A stretch of 64,000 nt of DNA from Nonomuraea sp. NEAU-A123 (GCF_018603905.1 NZ_JAHFZZ010000001.1:372001-436000); one strand, 5' to 3'; counted from the stretch's first letter, positions 40,979-50,813 are shown. The notes: generated from the letters alone by a model not told the origin. Translations and numbers: made by a program.

Positions 40979-42709
40979 TTACGAGACGAGGTGGGCCGCG
41001 TCGCGCCGGATGAGGCGGAAGGCGCGGCGACCGGGGGTGGACAGACCGAGCTTGATGAACGCCTCGGCCTGCAACGCCGACACCCCGATCCGCGGCAGAT
41101 CACGGGCATTGGGGTAGACCACGAACCGCGGCTCCCAGATCGGCCGGAACTTGGCGTTGAACCGGTACAGCGACTCGATCTGGAACCAGTGCGACAGGAA
41201 CACCAGCAGCCCGCGCCACGCCCGCAGCACCGGCCCGGCGCCGAGCCGCTCGCCCCTGGCCAGCACCGCCCGGAACATCGCGAAGTTCAGTGAGACCTGC
41301 TCGACCCCCATCGCGGGCGCGGCCTGGAGGGTCTTGACGATCAGCAGCTCGTTCAGCCCCGGCTCGGCGTCGCGGTCCCTGCGCATCAGGTCGAGTGAGA
41401 TGCCGTGCGGCCCCCACGGCACGAAGTGCAGCACGGCCCTGATCTCGCCCTCCTTGTGCGCGGTGGCCACCACGCACTCGGCGTCGGCGGGGTCGCCGAA
41501 GCGGCCGAGCGCCATGGAGAAGCCGCGTTCGGTCTCGGTGCCACGCCAGGAGACGGCGGCCTGCTTGATCAGTTCCTTCTCGGTCTCGGTCAGGTCGGCG
41601 ACCCGCCGTACCCGGCAGGTGTAGCCAGCGCGCTCGACCCTGTTGGCCATCTGGCGGACGTTGCGCATGGCCCGGCCCTCCAGCGTGAAGCCGGCGACCT
41701 CGACCACCGCCTCGTCGCCGAGCTCCAGCGCCGACATCCCGGTCCTGCGGGTCCACACCTCGCCGCCGGTCTCGCCGCAGCCGATGACGGCGGGCACCCA
41801 GGCGTGCAGCCTGGCCTCGGTCATGAACCCGTCGATGGCCGCCGGCCATGCTTCGGGGTCGCCGATCGGGTCGCCGCTCGCCAGCATGACGCCCGAGACG
41901 ACCCGGTAGGCGATCGCGGCCTTGCCCGAGGGGGAGAAGAGCACGCTCTTGTCGCGGCGGAGCGCGAAGTAGCCGAGTGAGTCGCGCTGTCCGTGCCGGT
42001 CGAGCAGCTCGCGCAGCCGCCGCTCGTCTTCGGCGGTGAGCTCGGAGATCGGGCGTTCCGGGCGCAGCAGGAGGTACAGGGTGGTGACCACGGTCAGTGT
42101 GCCGAGCGCGAGCAGCGAGAAGTAGACCAGGTCCGAGATGCGCTCGACGGAGTACGAGACCGGCCCCTCGACGCCGACGAGGCCGAGCACCACGTGCTCC
42201 AGCCGGTCGAGCACGCTCGGGTGGCCGATGGTGGTCATCGGGTGGGTGCTGACCAGCAGGAAGCCGAGGACGAGGTCGAGGGTGCCGAGGCCGAGCAGGT
42301 TCCACAGCGCCCGCCAGCGGGTGCGGGGGTCGGACAGGGCGGTGAACTCGCGCTTGTTCAGCAGCAGCGCCACGCACACGGTCAGACTCAGCCCCGCCGT
42401 GAACAGGTGACGCAGATGGATGACCTCCACGGCGGCGCTCACCGGCAGCAGCACCACCATCGCCCGCCAGGCCCGCGCCTTCCTGCGGCGCAGGCCGTGC
42501 GCCAGCATCACCAGCAGGATGCCGACGACCAGCGACGACGCCCGCGCGACCGTGGTGACGATGCCAGGCAGCAGGTCGGACCACTGGCCCATCCTCGTGT
42601 GACCGAACCCCGGCGCCACCACCTTGATGATGTCGAGCAGGCCGATCATCAGTGACGCGTAGCCTGTGACGGCCGGCACCCACGGGCGCGCGATCCTCTT
42701 CACAGTCAA
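40979..42709 (-). CDS. membrane protein with C-terminal DUF2156 (LPG-synthase-type) acyltransferase domain
   Basis: This 576-residue protein has about six transmembrane helices in the first 220 residues. The cytoplasmic DUF2156/GNAT-like domain (LRELLDRHGQRDSLGYFALRRDKSVLFSPSGKAAIAYRVVSGVML onward) ends with FNAKFRPIWEPRFVVYPNARDLPRIGVSAL. This is the aminoacyl-transfer half of phosphatidylglycerol lysyltransferases (MprF/LysX). Unlike mycobacterial LysX it has no lysyl-tRNA synthetase fusion. It would aminoacylate lipids and affect resistance to cationic peptides. GTG 42709 starts it, divergent from the esterase gene. Confidence 0.83.
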   Translation of the reverse strand: MTVKRIARPWVPAVTGYASLMIGLLDIIKVVAPGFGHTRMGQWSDLLPGIVTTVARASSLVVGILLVMLAHGLRRRKARAWRAMVVLLPVSAAVEVIHLRHLFTAGLSLTVCVALLLNKREFTALSDPRTRWRALWNLLGLGTLDLVLGFLLVSTHPMTTIGHPSVLDRLEHVVLGLVGVEGPVSYSVERISDLVYFSLLALGTLTVVTTLYLLLRPERPISELTAEDERRLRELLDRHGQRDSLGYFALRRDKSVLFSPSGKAAIAYRVVSGVMLASGDPIGDPEAWPAAIDGFMTEARLHAWVPAVIGCGETGGEVWTRRTGMSALELGDEAVVEVAGFTLEGRAMRNVRQMANRVERAGYTCRVRRVADLTETEKELIKQAAVSWRGTETERGFSMALGRFGDPADAECVVATAHKEGEIRAVLHFVPWGPHGISLDLMRRDRDAEPGLNELLIVKTLQAAPAMGVEQVSLNFAMFRAVLARGERLGAGPVLRAWRGLLVFLSHWFQIESLYRFNAKFRPIWEPRFVVYPNARDLPRIGVSALQAEAFIKLGLSTPGRRAFRLIRRDAAHLVS

Positions 42710-42828
42710 ATATTAAACGCCGCCCTCTATAACGCCCGCGTTAGGTCGCGGGGGTCCGTGTGGGGTCCGCGCGGCGTGCGTTAACCCGCTTCTTACGCCT
42801 CGCGGAGTATCCCTATCGTGGAGGCGAG

Positions 42829-43914
42829 ATGGAACTGACCTCGGTAAAACTGCAACTCCTGGTGGCCGGGCTCGCGGTGGCGGCGCTGGTCGCGACCGTC
42901 TGGCTGTGGCCGCGGCTGAGCGGCCGCCGCTGGCCGGCCGTCCTGGGCAGGGTGGGCGTGCTCGTGGGCGACCAGGTGCTCATGCTGGCGGCGCTCGGCC
43001 TGATCGGTAACTCGTACTTCGGCTTCTACAGCTCGTGGCCCGACCTGCTCGGCACCGACACGGCCACGGCGCCCATCACGGTCGCGGGCGTCGGCGCGGG
43101 CATCCGGGTGCTGACCACGCACGCCGTACGAGGCGGCCGGATCGAGCAGGTGATCATGCCGGGGCGGACCACGCACCTCAGCGAGGAGGCGTACATCTTC
43201 CTGCCTTCGGCCTACTTCACGGACAAACACCAGCGCTTCCCCGCGATCCTGTCGCTGACCGGCTATCCGGGCGACCCGCGCAACCTCATGACCCGGCTCG
43301 ACCTGCCGGGCCGGATGGCCAAAGCGATCGCCGAACACCAGGTCGAGCCGACGATCCTGGTGATGATGCGGCCCAGCGTGGTGCTGCCGCGCGACACCGA
43401 GTGCGTCGACGTGCCGCGCGGGCCGCAGTCGCAGGCGTACTTCGCCACTGACGTGCGGCAGGACATGATCGACTCGTACCGGGTGGGGAGCGGCCGGGAG
43501 TACTGGGGATTGCTGGGCGGCTCGACCGGTGGCTACTGCGCGCTGAAGATCGCCATGAGTCATCCGGACAGGTTCTCGGCCGCCGTGTCGCTCTCGGGCT
43601 ACTACAAGACGATCATCGACGGCACCACCGGAGACCTGTTCGCCGGGGACAAGACGGTCGAGCAGCGCAACGACCTCATGTGGCGGCTGGCGGGCCTGCC
43701 CGCGCCGCAGGTCAACGTGCTGGTCACCAGCAGTAGGAAGGGAGAGGGCAACTACCAGTCGACGCAGCGGTTCCTGGCCGCGGTGAAGCCGCCGATGCAG
43801 GCGTCGTCGCTGATCCTGCCCAGCGGTGGGCACAACTTCAACACCTGGAACAGGGAGCTGCCACAGGCCCTGCCCTGGCTCGCCCAGCAGCTTCACGCGC
43901 CCGCCGCCGTGTAG
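42829..43914 (+). CDS. alpha/beta-hydrolase, esterase-D/antigen-85-like, membrane anchored
   Basis: This 361-residue protein has two N-terminal membrane helices (about 8-27 and 42-60) and an extracytoplasmic esterase-D-like hydrolase domain. Ser232 in LLGGSTGGYCALKIA is the nucleophile elbow, an Asp is expected near VLVTSS, and His is in LPSGGHNFNTWNREL. The layout resembles mycolyltransferase-like secreted esterases of actinobacteria; the substrate is unknown. ATG 42829 with GGAGGCG just upstream is preferred over ATG 42760, because the earlier part is the divergent promoter region. Confidence 0.83.
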   Translation: MELTSVKLQLLVAGLAVAALVATVWLWPRLSGRRWPAVLGRVGVLVGDQVLMLAALGLIGNSYFGFYSSWPDLLGTDTATAPITVAGVGAGIRVLTTHAVRGGRIEQVIMPGRTTHLSEEAYIFLPSAYFTDKHQRFPAILSLTGYPGDPRNLMTRLDLPGRMAKAIAEHQVEPTILVMMRPSVVLPRDTECVDVPRGPQSQAYFATDVRQDMIDSYRVGSGREYWGLLGGSTGGYCALKIAMSHPDRFSAAVSLSGYYKTIIDGTTGDLFAGDKTVEQRNDLMWRLAGLPAPQVNVLVTSSRKGEGNYQSTQRFLAAVKPPMQASSLILPSGGHNFNTWNRELPQALPWLAQQLHAPAAV

Positions 43915-43926
43915 CGTCCGGGGAGT

Positions 43927-44724
43927 TCAGAGCTTCCGGCCGACGACGCCGTAGCCGCCCGCGAAGACCTTCTTCGGCACGCCGCCCTCGGGACGCCACT
44001 GGTGGCCGACGACCAGCCCCGGCTCGACGAACGCGTAGCCGTCGAAGAAGCGCGCGATCTCGGGCCCGCTGCGGTGGGTCATCCCGGTCGGGGTGTCGCG
44101 GTAGATCTCGGCCATGGCCGCCATCGCCTCGGGCTCGAAGTCCGCGGTCGTGTGGGAGAGCGCCAGGTAGCTGCCGGGGCAGACGGCGGCGGAGTAGGCC
44201 TTGACCGCGCTCCACGGGTCGAGCTCGTTCCGGATGTGCATGAGCGTGCCGATGATGATCACGGCTATCGGCTTGCTGAAGTCGAGTGTGTCGAGCACGC
44301 TCCGATCGCCGAGGACCGTCTCGGGCTCCAGCAGGTCTGCCTCGATGTAGGTGGTGCGCCCCTCCTCGGAGCCACGTAACAAGGCTCGGGCGTGATTCAT
44401 GACGATCGGGTCGTTGTCCACATAGACGATGCGGGCGGCGGGGTTCACCGACTGCGCCACCTCGTGCGTGTTGCCCTGCGTGGGGATGCCGGTGCCGATG
44501 TCGAGGAACTGGCTGATGCCCGCTTCGGCCAGGTGGCGCACTACCCGGCCGAGGAAGGCGCGGTTCTCCCTGACCGCCTCGATCATCCCCGGCTCGGTCT
44601 TCAGGACCATCTCGGCCACCGCCCGGTCGGCCTCGAAGTTGTCCTTGCCACCCAGCCAGTAGTCGTAGACCCGGGCTGGGTGGGCCACGGACGTGTCGAT
44701 GCGGTGCTCGATCTCTTTGGTCAC
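43927..44724 (-). CDS. SAM-dependent methyltransferase, DUF574/Methyltransf_19 family
   Basis: This 265-residue protein has the signature start RIDTSVAHPARVYDYWLGGKDNFEADR of the actinobacterial Methyltransf_19 family. It has an SAM-binding GTGIPTQGNTHEVAQ loop, VYVDNDPIVMNHARALL and a SHTTADF segment. These proteins are numerous in Streptomyces and Nonomuraea and mostly of unknown substrate. GTG 44724 is chosen because GGAGG lies five bases upstream; GTG/ATG codons at up to 44778 are less likely. It converges closely (12 bp) with the esterase gene. Confidence 0.87.
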   Translation of the reverse strand: MTKEIEHRIDTSVAHPARVYDYWLGGKDNFEADRAVAEMVLKTEPGMIEAVRENRAFLGRVVRHLAEAGISQFLDIGTGIPTQGNTHEVAQSVNPAARIVYVDNDPIVMNHARALLRGSEEGRTTYIEADLLEPETVLGDRSVLDTLDFSKPIAVIIIGTLMHIRNELDPWSAVKAYSAAVCPGSYLALSHTTADFEPEAMAAMAEIYRDTPTGMTHRSGPEIARFFDGYAFVEPGLVVGHQWRPEGGVPKKVFAGGYGVVGRKL

Positions 44725-44803
44725 CCGAACCTCCACAGAAGCCGCTTTTGCCGGTGATCGTAGCCCGCAGTCGATCATCTGTCCGCTGGAGCGGGTGGCC
44801 GGT

Positions 44804-45280
44804 TCACTCGTGGCCCGTCAGGCAGGACGTGCCCGCGTCCGTCTCGTCGAACAGGCAGCGGCCGTCCTTGTTGAGCGAGATCACCTTCTTGACGGACCTG
44901 AACTGCTTCAACGTGGCGGAGATCGTGCGCAGGGCCCGCGCGTCGCTGCCGACCCCGCCGCCCCACACCGTCCGGCAGAAGCGCAGCGTGGCGGTGCCGT
45001 CCTTGATCTTCAGCTTGAAGTCGGCGCCGCAGTCGGACGGGCCGCGGAGCCGTCCGGTCAGCTCGGAGTGCAGGCCCTTCCTGCGCTCCGCCTTGGTCGG
45101 GCCCGCGATCAGTTGCCCGATCGCGAACCTGGCGACACCCCGATCGGGAGCCTTCCTGGTAACCGCGACCACCTTGCCGGGAATGCCGTCTCCCTTGGAG
45201 AAGTACACCTTCACCTCGCCGCCCATCTGCACCGGGGACAGGGCGAGTACGGTGGCCATCAGCAGCTCCATCATGACCAT
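44804..45280 (-). CDS. GerMN-domain protein
   Basis: This 158-residue secreted or membrane-attached protein has a short hydrophobic N-terminus ([15 protein letters not shown]). A single GerMN-type domain ([23 protein letters not shown], then [21 protein letters not shown] and [20 protein letters not shown]) follows. GerMN domains occur in spore-germination protein GerM and the mycobacterial lipoprotein LpqB, and bind envelope partners. Three Cys near the C-terminus could form a disulfide. It overlaps the upstream MerR gene by 10 bp, so both share a transcript. No lipobox is seen. Confidence 0.72.
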   Translation of the reverse strand: MVMMELLMATVLALSPVQMGGEVKVYFSKGDGIPGKVVAVTRKAPDRGVARFAIGQLIAGPTKAERRKGLHSELTGRLRGPSDCGADFKLKIKDGTATLRFCRTVWGGGVGSDARALRTISATLKQFRSVKKVISLNKDGRCLFDETDAGTSCLTGHE

Positions 45281-45630
45281 TTAGACGTATGGCCAGGGGC
45301 AGAGGTTCGAAGCAGCCGCAGCGCTTTCTCCTTCTCGAAGTCCAGGGCCCGGCGCGGCGCCTGGATGCGGCCGATCCGGACGCCGAGATCGCGTACGGCG
45401 ACCGCCACGGCGGGGTCGCTGAGCACGCGCAACGCGAACGCCAGCTCGGCGGGCGAGATGTCGAACCGCTTCTCCAGCTCGATCCCCTGAGCCACGGCCG
45501 CGAGCTCGTCCGCGCCGAACCGCCGGTGCGCGCCCTGCTCCCGGACGGGCGGCAGGAGGCCCAGAGCCTCCCGGTATCGGAGCATTCGAGGGGACATGCC
45601 GAGCCGCCTGGCCGCTTCAGTGATGCGCAT
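45271..45630 (-). CDS. MerR-family transcriptional regulator
   Basis: This 119-residue protein has an N-terminal winged HTH ([46 protein letters not shown]), which is canonical MerR except that the usual Y-R-YYE core reads LRYREALG. A helical dimerisation region follows (about 70-105). No Cys is present, so metal sensing is unlikely. Starting at ATG 45630, it is divergent from ahcY with a 102-bp spacer and could regulate either ahcY or its own gene and the GerMN gene. Confidence 0.82.
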   Translation of the reverse strand: MRITEAARRLGMSPRMLRYREALGLLPPVREQGAHRRFGADELAAVAQGIELEKRFDISPAELAFALRVLSDPAVAVAVRDLGVRIGRIQAPRRALDFEKEKALRLLRTSAPGHTSKWS

Positions 45631-45732
45631 TCTTACATTCTTACGTCAGTTTTCGGGTGGTCGAGATGCGACCTTGCTCCAACGGCGCCTAAACTCGTGC
45701 GCGACAACTCCGTGACGCGAGGGGAAAACCCG

Positions 45733-47160
45733 ATGGACTTCAAGGTCGCCGACCTTTCACTTGCCGACTTCGGCCGCAAGGAGATCCGGCTCGCCGAGCA
45801 TGAGATGCCCGGCCTCATGGCGATCCGCCGTGAATACGCAAGTGCGCGACCCCTGTCCGGTGCCCGGATCATGGGCTCCCTGCACATGACGATCCAGACC
45901 GCCGTCCTCATCGAGACGCTGGTCGCGCTCGGCGCCGAGGTCCGCTGGGTCAGCTGCAACATCTTCTCCACCCAGGACCACGCCGCCGCCGCGGTCGTCG
46001 TCGGCCCCCAGGGCACCGTCGACGACCCCAAGGGCGTCCCGGTCTTCGCCTGGAAGGGCGAGACGCTGGAGGAGTACTGGTGGTGCACCGAGCAGGCGCT
46101 CACCTGGCCCGGCGGCGTGACCCCCAACATGATCCTCGACGACGGCGGCGACGCCACGATGCTCGTCCACAAGGGCGCCGAGTACGAGAAGGCCGGGGCC
46201 GTCCCGTCCGCCACGGATGACGACCCGGAGGAGTGGCACGTCGTCATCGACCTGCTCCGCCGTACGGTCGGCGACGACAAGCGGTGGACCGCGATCGCCG
46301 ACAGCATCAAGGGCGTGACCGAGGAGACCACGACCGGCGTGCACCGCCTGTACGAGATGCACAAGACCGGTTCGCTGCGGTTCCCGGCGATCAACGTCAA
46401 CGACTCGGTGACCAAGTCGAAGTTCGACAACAAGTACGGCTGCCGCCACTCGGTGATCGACGGCCTCAACCGCGCCACCGACGTGCTGATCGGCGGCAAG
46501 GTGGCCGTGGTCTGCGGCTACGGCGACGTCGGCAAGGGTTGTGCGGACGCGCTGCGCGGCCAGGGCGCCCGCGTCATCGTGACCGAGATCGACCCGATCT
46601 GCGCGCTCCAGGCGGCCATGGACGGCTTCCAGGTCACGACGCTGGACGAGGTCGTCGGCCAGGCCGACATCTTCGTCACCGCGACGGGCAACTTCGACAT
46701 CATCACCGCCGCGCACATGGCGAAGATGAAGCACCAGGCGATCGTCTCCAACATCGGGCACTTCGACAACGAGATCGACATGGCCGGCCTGGCCAAGCTG
46801 CCCGGCGTCGAGAAGCGCAACATCAAGCCGCAGGTGGACGAGTGGGTGTTCGCCGACGGCCACTCGATCATCGTCCTGGCCGAGGGCCGGCTGATGAACC
46901 TGGGCTGCGCCACCGGCCACCCGAGCTTCGTGATGTCCAACTCGTTCACGAACCAGGTGATCGCGCAGATCGAGCTGTACGCGAAGACGGACGAATACCC
47001 GATCGGCGTCTACGTGCTGCCCAAGCACCTGGACGAGAAGGTCGCCCGCCTGCACCTCGACGCGCTGGGCGTGAAGCTCACCGAGCTGACCAAGGTCCAG
47101 GCCGAGTACATCGGCGTCCCCGTCGAGGGCCCGTTCAAGTCCGACCACTATCGGTACTGA
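45733..47160 (+). CDS. ahcY: adenosylhomocysteinase, bacterial/eukaryotic long form
   Basis: This 475-residue enzyme reversibly hydrolyses S-adenosylhomocysteine to adenosine and homocysteine, removing the product inhibitor of methyltransferases. It has the substrate-binding [41 protein letters not shown], and the NAD loop [17 protein letters not shown]. The long-form insertion is present (about 150-190), as are the C-terminal [10 protein letters not shown] and the end KSDHYRY that contacts NAD across the dimer. ATG 45733 is preferred; the frame opens at 45289 only as a shadow of the MerR gene. A second, shorter SAHH follows 150 bp downstream. Confidence 0.96.
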   Translation: MDFKVADLSLADFGRKEIRLAEHEMPGLMAIRREYASARPLSGARIMGSLHMTIQTAVLIETLVALGAEVRWVSCNIFSTQDHAAAAVVVGPQGTVDDPKGVPVFAWKGETLEEYWWCTEQALTWPGGVTPNMILDDGGDATMLVHKGAEYEKAGAVPSATDDDPEEWHVVIDLLRRTVGDDKRWTAIADSIKGVTEETTTGVHRLYEMHKTGSLRFPAINVNDSVTKSKFDNKYGCRHSVIDGLNRATDVLIGGKVAVVCGYGDVGKGCADALRGQGARVIVTEIDPICALQAAMDGFQVTTLDEVVGQADIFVTATGNFDIITAAHMAKMKHQAIVSNIGHFDNEIDMAGLAKLPGVEKRNIKPQVDEWVFADGHSIIVLAEGRLMNLGCATGHPSFVMSNSFTNQVIAQIELYAKTDEYPIGVYVLPKHLDEKVARLHLDALGVKLTELTKVQAEYIGVPVEGPFKSDHYRY

Positions 47161-47201
47161 TTTCTAGAAATACTGATTTTTCTTTACGGCAGAGCACGGT
47201 G

Positions 47202-47230
47202 GACGCCAACCCCGCACCGGGGTTGGCGTC
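47202..47230 (+). terminator. hairpin after ahcY
   Basis: A perfect 12-bp stem (47202-47213 with 47219-47230) and a 5-nt loop GCACC lie 41 bp after the ahcY stop. It is preceded by T-rich sequence (47177-47185) and followed by mixed sequence, the same T-run-then-hairpin arrangement as at 21.43 kb. Confidence 0.7.
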
Positions 47231-47310
47231 TGTCCAGGGGAACGCTCCTCCGGTGATGCGGGGCTGGGCGCCGTTACGTGCGTCTTCTTGGCCGTCTTCT
47301 TCGGGGAAAT

Positions 47311-48558
47311 GTGGGGTGGGGCGTGGATCTTTCCGAGAGTGGAGAGCGGCATATCAGTTGGGCCGCTCGGTCCATGCCTGTTCTGACTGCTATTGGGGAG
47401 CGGTTCGCTGTATCCCGGCCGCTTGATGGGCTGAAGATCGCTGCTTGTCTGCATGTCACCGCTGAGACCGCTGTGCTCATGGGGGCGTTGAAGGCTGGTG
47501 GAGCCGAGATCGCTCTTGCCGCTTCCAATCCCTTGTCCACCCAGGATGACGTCGCCCAGGCGTTGCGTGACTACGGGATCGCCGTCCATGCGCGGGCCGG
47601 GGTGGATCGGGCGACCTATTACCGGCACATTCATCAGGCGCTTGATCTGGGGCCTGATCTGGTGCTGGATGACGGGTGCGATCTGGTCAACATCCTGCAC
47701 ACCGAGCGGACCGATCTTCTGGACGGGGTCTCCGGGGGTTGTGAGGAGACCACTACCGGGATCATCCGGTTGCGGCAGATGGCCGCCGAGAGCGCGTTGC
47801 GGTTTCCGGTCGTGGCCGTGAACGACACCCGGACCAAGCGGATGTTCGACAACCGCTATGGGACCGGGCAGTCCACGCTCGACGGCATCATGCGGGCCAC
47901 CAACACCATGCTGGCCGGGCGGACGGTCGTGGTGGCCGGGTTCGGCTACTGCGGCCGGGGGGTCGCCGAGCGGGCCAAGGGGCTGGGGGCGCGGGTGGTC
48001 GTCACCGAGATCGACGCCGTCAAGGCGCTCGACGCCACGCTTCAGGGCTATGAGGTGCGGCCCATGGCGGAGGCCGTCATCACCGGAGATCTGTTCATCA
48101 CCGTCACCGGGAATCGGGACGTCATCCGGGCTGAGCATCTGGCCGCCATGAAGGACGGCGCCATTCTCGCCAACGCCGGGCACTTCGATATCGAGATCGA
48201 TGTGCGGGCGCTCGACGAGCTGGCCGAGGAGATCCATCACGGCGTGCGGCCCAATACCGATGAGTACGTGCTGGCGGACGGGCGGCGGCTGCTGCTGCTC
48301 GCCGAAGGGCGGCTGGTCAATCTGACCGCCGCCGAGGGGCATCCGGCCGCGGTGATGGACATGTCGTTCTCGGCCCAGGCGCTGGCCGTCGCCTGGCTGG
48401 CCGAGGAGCGGGCGCGGCTGGTGCCGGGCGTCTACGACGTGCCCGAGGAGATCGATCAGGAGGTGGCCAGGCTCAAGCTGGCCGCCGCCGGGATCGGGAT
48501 CGACACGCTCACCGGCGAGCAGGAGGACTACCTGCACTCCTGGCGCGTCGGCTCCTAG
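47311..48558 (+). CDS. second adenosylhomocysteinase, short (archaeal/Thermotoga-like) form
   Basis: This roughly 415-residue SAHH-fold protein lacks the long-form insertion. It aligns along its length: ISWAARSMPVLTAIGERFAVSRPLDGLKIAACLHVTAETAVLMGAL, ASNPLSTQDDVAQAL, CEETTTGIIRL, VVAVNDTRTKRMFDNRYGTGQSTLDGI, NAD loop VVAGFGYCGRGVAERA. It ends QEDYLHSWRVGS instead of the long-form KSDHYRY. Archaeal relatives may prefer S-inosylhomocysteine, so substrate is open. Wobble positions are visibly more T-rich near the 5' end than in ahcY, hinting at a different origin. GTG 47311 with GGGGAA upstream is preferred; CGT-rich start 47278 is possible. The stop overlaps that of the DUF305 gene. Confidence 0.85.
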   Translation: MGWGVDLSESGERHISWAARSMPVLTAIGERFAVSRPLDGLKIAACLHVTAETAVLMGALKAGGAEIALAASNPLSTQDDVAQALRDYGIAVHARAGVDRATYYRHIHQALDLGPDLVLDDGCDLVNILHTERTDLLDGVSGGCEETTTGIIRLRQMAAESALRFPVVAVNDTRTKRMFDNRYGTGQSTLDGIMRATNTMLAGRTVVVAGFGYCGRGVAERAKGLGARVVVTEIDAVKALDATLQGYEVRPMAEAVITGDLFITVTGNRDVIRAEHLAAMKDGAILANAGHFDIEIDVRALDELAEEIHHGVRPNTDEYVLADGRRLLLLAEGRLVNLTAAEGHPAAVMDMSFSAQALAVAWLAEERARLVPGVYDVPEEIDQEVARLKLAAAGIGIDTLTGEQEDYLHSWRVGS

Positions 48559-49187
48559 AGCAGCTGCCCCATGCGGCGGATCTCCGCCGCCTGGCTCACC
48601 GAGATGTCCTCGGCGATCTCCTGGACGCGCAGGTGCGAGCCCTGAGTGATGACCTCGGTCGACATGGTGATCGCGCCCTGGTGATGGGCGGTCATCAGCT
48701 CGATGAACAGGCGGTCGAACGCCGCCCCCTTGGCCGCTTGCAGGCTCGCCAGCTGCTCCGGCGTGGCCATGCCCGGCATGCCCTCGTGGCCGGCGTGGTG
48801 GTCGGGCACCTGCTGGCCCTGGGCTTTCAGCCAGTCCGTCATCATGGCGATCTCCGGGCCCTGCACCTGGTTGATCCTCGACGCCAGGCGCTTGACGCCG
48901 TCGTTCGACGCCCGTGAGCCCGCCAGCAGGCTCATGTCGAGGGCCTGACGGTGGTGGACGATCATGTTCTGCATGTAGCGGATGTCGGCCGCGTTGGCCT
49001 TCTGGGGCGGCACGGCGGTGGCGGCCTCGCTCGGGTTCAGCGTCCTGGCCTCCTCGCCGGGCCGTCCGGGAGCGATGACGGGCGCCGTACCGTCGGCGGT
49101 CGGGGCCGGTGGCGCCGCCGAGGTGCCCCCCGAGCAGCCGGTGACGAGCAGGAACGCGCAGGTGCCGACGGTTAGTGCGTTGCGCAC
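48555..49187 (-). CDS. DUF305 lipoprotein
   Basis: This 210-residue protein has a lipoprotein signal ending LLVTGC (lipidated Cys18) and a Pro/Ala-rich spacer. A DUF305 helical domain (about 66-205) carries two sets of His/Met motifs (YMQNMIVHHRQALDMSLL and LMTAHHQGAITMSTEVI) plus DHHAGHEGMPGM between them. Such His/Met-rich ferritin-like proteins often bind copper. It faces the short SAHH gene convergently with overlapping stops (48555-48558). No copper-export gene is adjacent. Confidence 0.9.
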   Translation of the reverse strand: MRNALTVGTCAFLLVTGCSGGTSAAPPAPTADGTAPVIAPGRPGEEARTLNPSEAATAVPPQKANAADIRYMQNMIVHHRQALDMSLLAGSRASNDGVKRLASRINQVQGPEIAMMTDWLKAQGQQVPDHHAGHEGMPGMATPEQLASLQAAKGAAFDRLFIELMTAHHQGAITMSTEVITQGSHLRVQEIAEDISVSQAAEIRRMGQLL

Positions 49188-49361
49188 CTGTCCTCCTTGA
49201 CCGCGGGGAGTCGCGACGTCGCACTATAGACGCCCCATCAACCCCCGGGAAATAGGGCAAGTCAGCAAATTTCTTGACACAGTGCTCGCTAGGCAGGGCT
49301 GACAGTCCGGGTCAGAATTTTGTCATTTATGTGTGCCTTATGACCCGGAAGGAGCCCGAGG

Positions 49362-50753
49362 GTGCTGACCCTTCGCAAGACCCTGTTCGCGGCCGGAGCC
49401 GCTGTGGCGTTAGGACTGACGACGATGCCGGCCTTGGCCGCCGACATTCCGCCGCCCGACACCGTGGTGACCAGCCCGAACGTGACCCATGTACTGAACA
49501 TCCCCAAGCCGGCGCCCATAGCCGCCACCATCAACACCGACATCGCCTTCCAGGGCGACTACGCCTACGTGGGCAACTATGGCGGCTTCTCGATCTACGA
49601 CATCCGGAACCCGAAGAAGGCCACGCCGGTCAGTTCGGTCGTCTGTCCCGGAAGCCAGATGGATGTCACCGTCTACGGCAACCTGCTCTTCACCGCCGTC
49701 GACTCCTCGCGCAGCGACGACTCCTGCAACAGCACGGCCCTGTCGGCGGACCACAAGGAGGCCTGGGAAGGCATCCGGATCTTCGACATCAGTGACAAGG
49801 CCGCGCCCAAGTACATCAAGTCCGTCGAGACCAACTGCGGCTCGCACACCTTGACGCTGGTGCCGGGCAAGGGCTGGGACAAGAAGAAGAACGTCTACAT
49901 CTACGTCCAGTCGTACAACCCGAACGCGACCTTCCCCGACTGCCTGCCGCCGCACGACAAGATCTCGATCGTCAAGGTCCCGCTCAAGGACCCGACCGCC
50001 GCGGCCGTCGCGGCCACCCCGGTCGTCTTCCCCGACGGGGGCAACGAGACCCAGCCCGGTCTGCTCATCCCGACCAGCGGCTGCCACGACATCACCGTGT
50101 ACGCGGAGAAGGACATCGCGGCCGGCGCCTGCATGGGTGACGGCGTGCTGTTCGACATCTCCGACCGGCTGAACCCGAAGATCACGGCCAGGACCACCGA
50201 CCCGAACTTCGCGTTCTGGCACTCGGCGACGTTCAGCAACGACGCCAGGAAGGTCATCTTCACCGACGAGCTCGGCGGCGGCGGCGCGGCCACCTGCAAC
50301 GAGGCCACCGGGCCGAACCGCGGCGCGGACGCGATCTACGACATCTCGCACGGCCAGCTCGTGTTCAAGAGCTACTTCAAGATCCCGCGCTACCAGGCCG
50401 ACAGCGAGAACTGCGTGGCGCACAACGGCTCGCTGATCCCGGTCAAGGGCAAGGACATCATGGTCCAGGCCTGGTACATGGGCGGAGTCTCGATCTGGGA
50501 CTTCACCAACTCGGCCGCGCCCAGGGAGATCGGCTACTTCGAGCGCGGCCCCCGCGCCGACAACAGCGGCGGCGGTGTGTGGTCCGCGTACTACTACAAC
50601 GGCTACATCTACGCCTCCGACTTCCACCAGGGCCTGGAGGTCATCAAGATCAACGACCGGCTCACCAACGGCGCCGACCGCGTACACGCCGACCAGTTGA
50701 ACGTCCAGACCCAGCAGTCCTACCGCGAGTGGGGCTGGGGCCACGACGACTGA
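49362..50753 (+). CDS. secreted LVIVD-repeat (beta-propeller) protein, copy 1
   Basis: This 463-residue protein has a signal peptide (1-26, ending ALA) and repeated LVIVD-type blades: YVGNYGGFSIYDIRNPKKATPVSSVVC, WEGIRIFDISDKAAPKYIKSVET, MGGVSIWDFTNSAAPREIGYF, and YIYASDFHQGLEVIKI. Together they suggest a seven-bladed propeller outside the cell. Conserved Cys pairs suggest disulfides. Function is unknown; relatives occur widely in Streptosporangiaceae and Streptomyces. A paralogue with matching blades lies at 52.6 kb. GTG 49362 has AAGGAG nine bases upstream. A TTGACA at 49274-49279 may be its -35. Confidence 0.87.
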   Translation: MLTLRKTLFAAGAAVALGLTTMPALAADIPPPDTVVTSPNVTHVLNIPKPAPIAATINTDIAFQGDYAYVGNYGGFSIYDIRNPKKATPVSSVVCPGSQMDVTVYGNLLFTAVDSSRSDDSCNSTALSADHKEAWEGIRIFDISDKAAPKYIKSVETNCGSHTLTLVPGKGWDKKKNVYIYVQSYNPNATFPDCLPPHDKISIVKVPLKDPTAAAVAATPVVFPDGGNETQPGLLIPTSGCHDITVYAEKDIAAGACMGDGVLFDISDRLNPKITARTTDPNFAFWHSATFSNDARKVIFTDELGGGGAATCNEATGPNRGADAIYDISHGQLVFKSYFKIPRYQADSENCVAHNGSLIPVKGKDIMVQAWYMGGVSIWDFTNSAAPREIGYFERGPRADNSGGGVWSAYYYNGYIYASDFHQGLEVIKINDRLTNGADRVHADQLNVQTQQSYREWGWGHDD

Positions 50754-50762
50754 CCCGTCCAT

Positions 50763-50799
50763 CCGGTACGGCGGCGCCCACCCGGCTCCGCCGTACCGG
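50763..50799. terminator. terminator-like hairpin between convergent genes
   Basis: CCGGTACGGCGG (50763-50774) and CCGCCGTACCGG (50788-50799) form a perfect 12-bp stem with a 13-nt loop. It lies 9 bp after the LVIVD gene stop and 14 bp from the end of the convergent aminotransferase gene. It has no T-run. Confidence 0.75.
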
Positions 50800-50813
50800 C
50801 GAGAGCAGGAGTC

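Noticed and set aside
45631..45732. Possible SAH riboswitch before ahcY
   Set aside because: I looked for the conserved GAGGAGCGCUGC-like helix and pairing GGCUCG core and did not find them; the spacer is only 102 bp and divergent.
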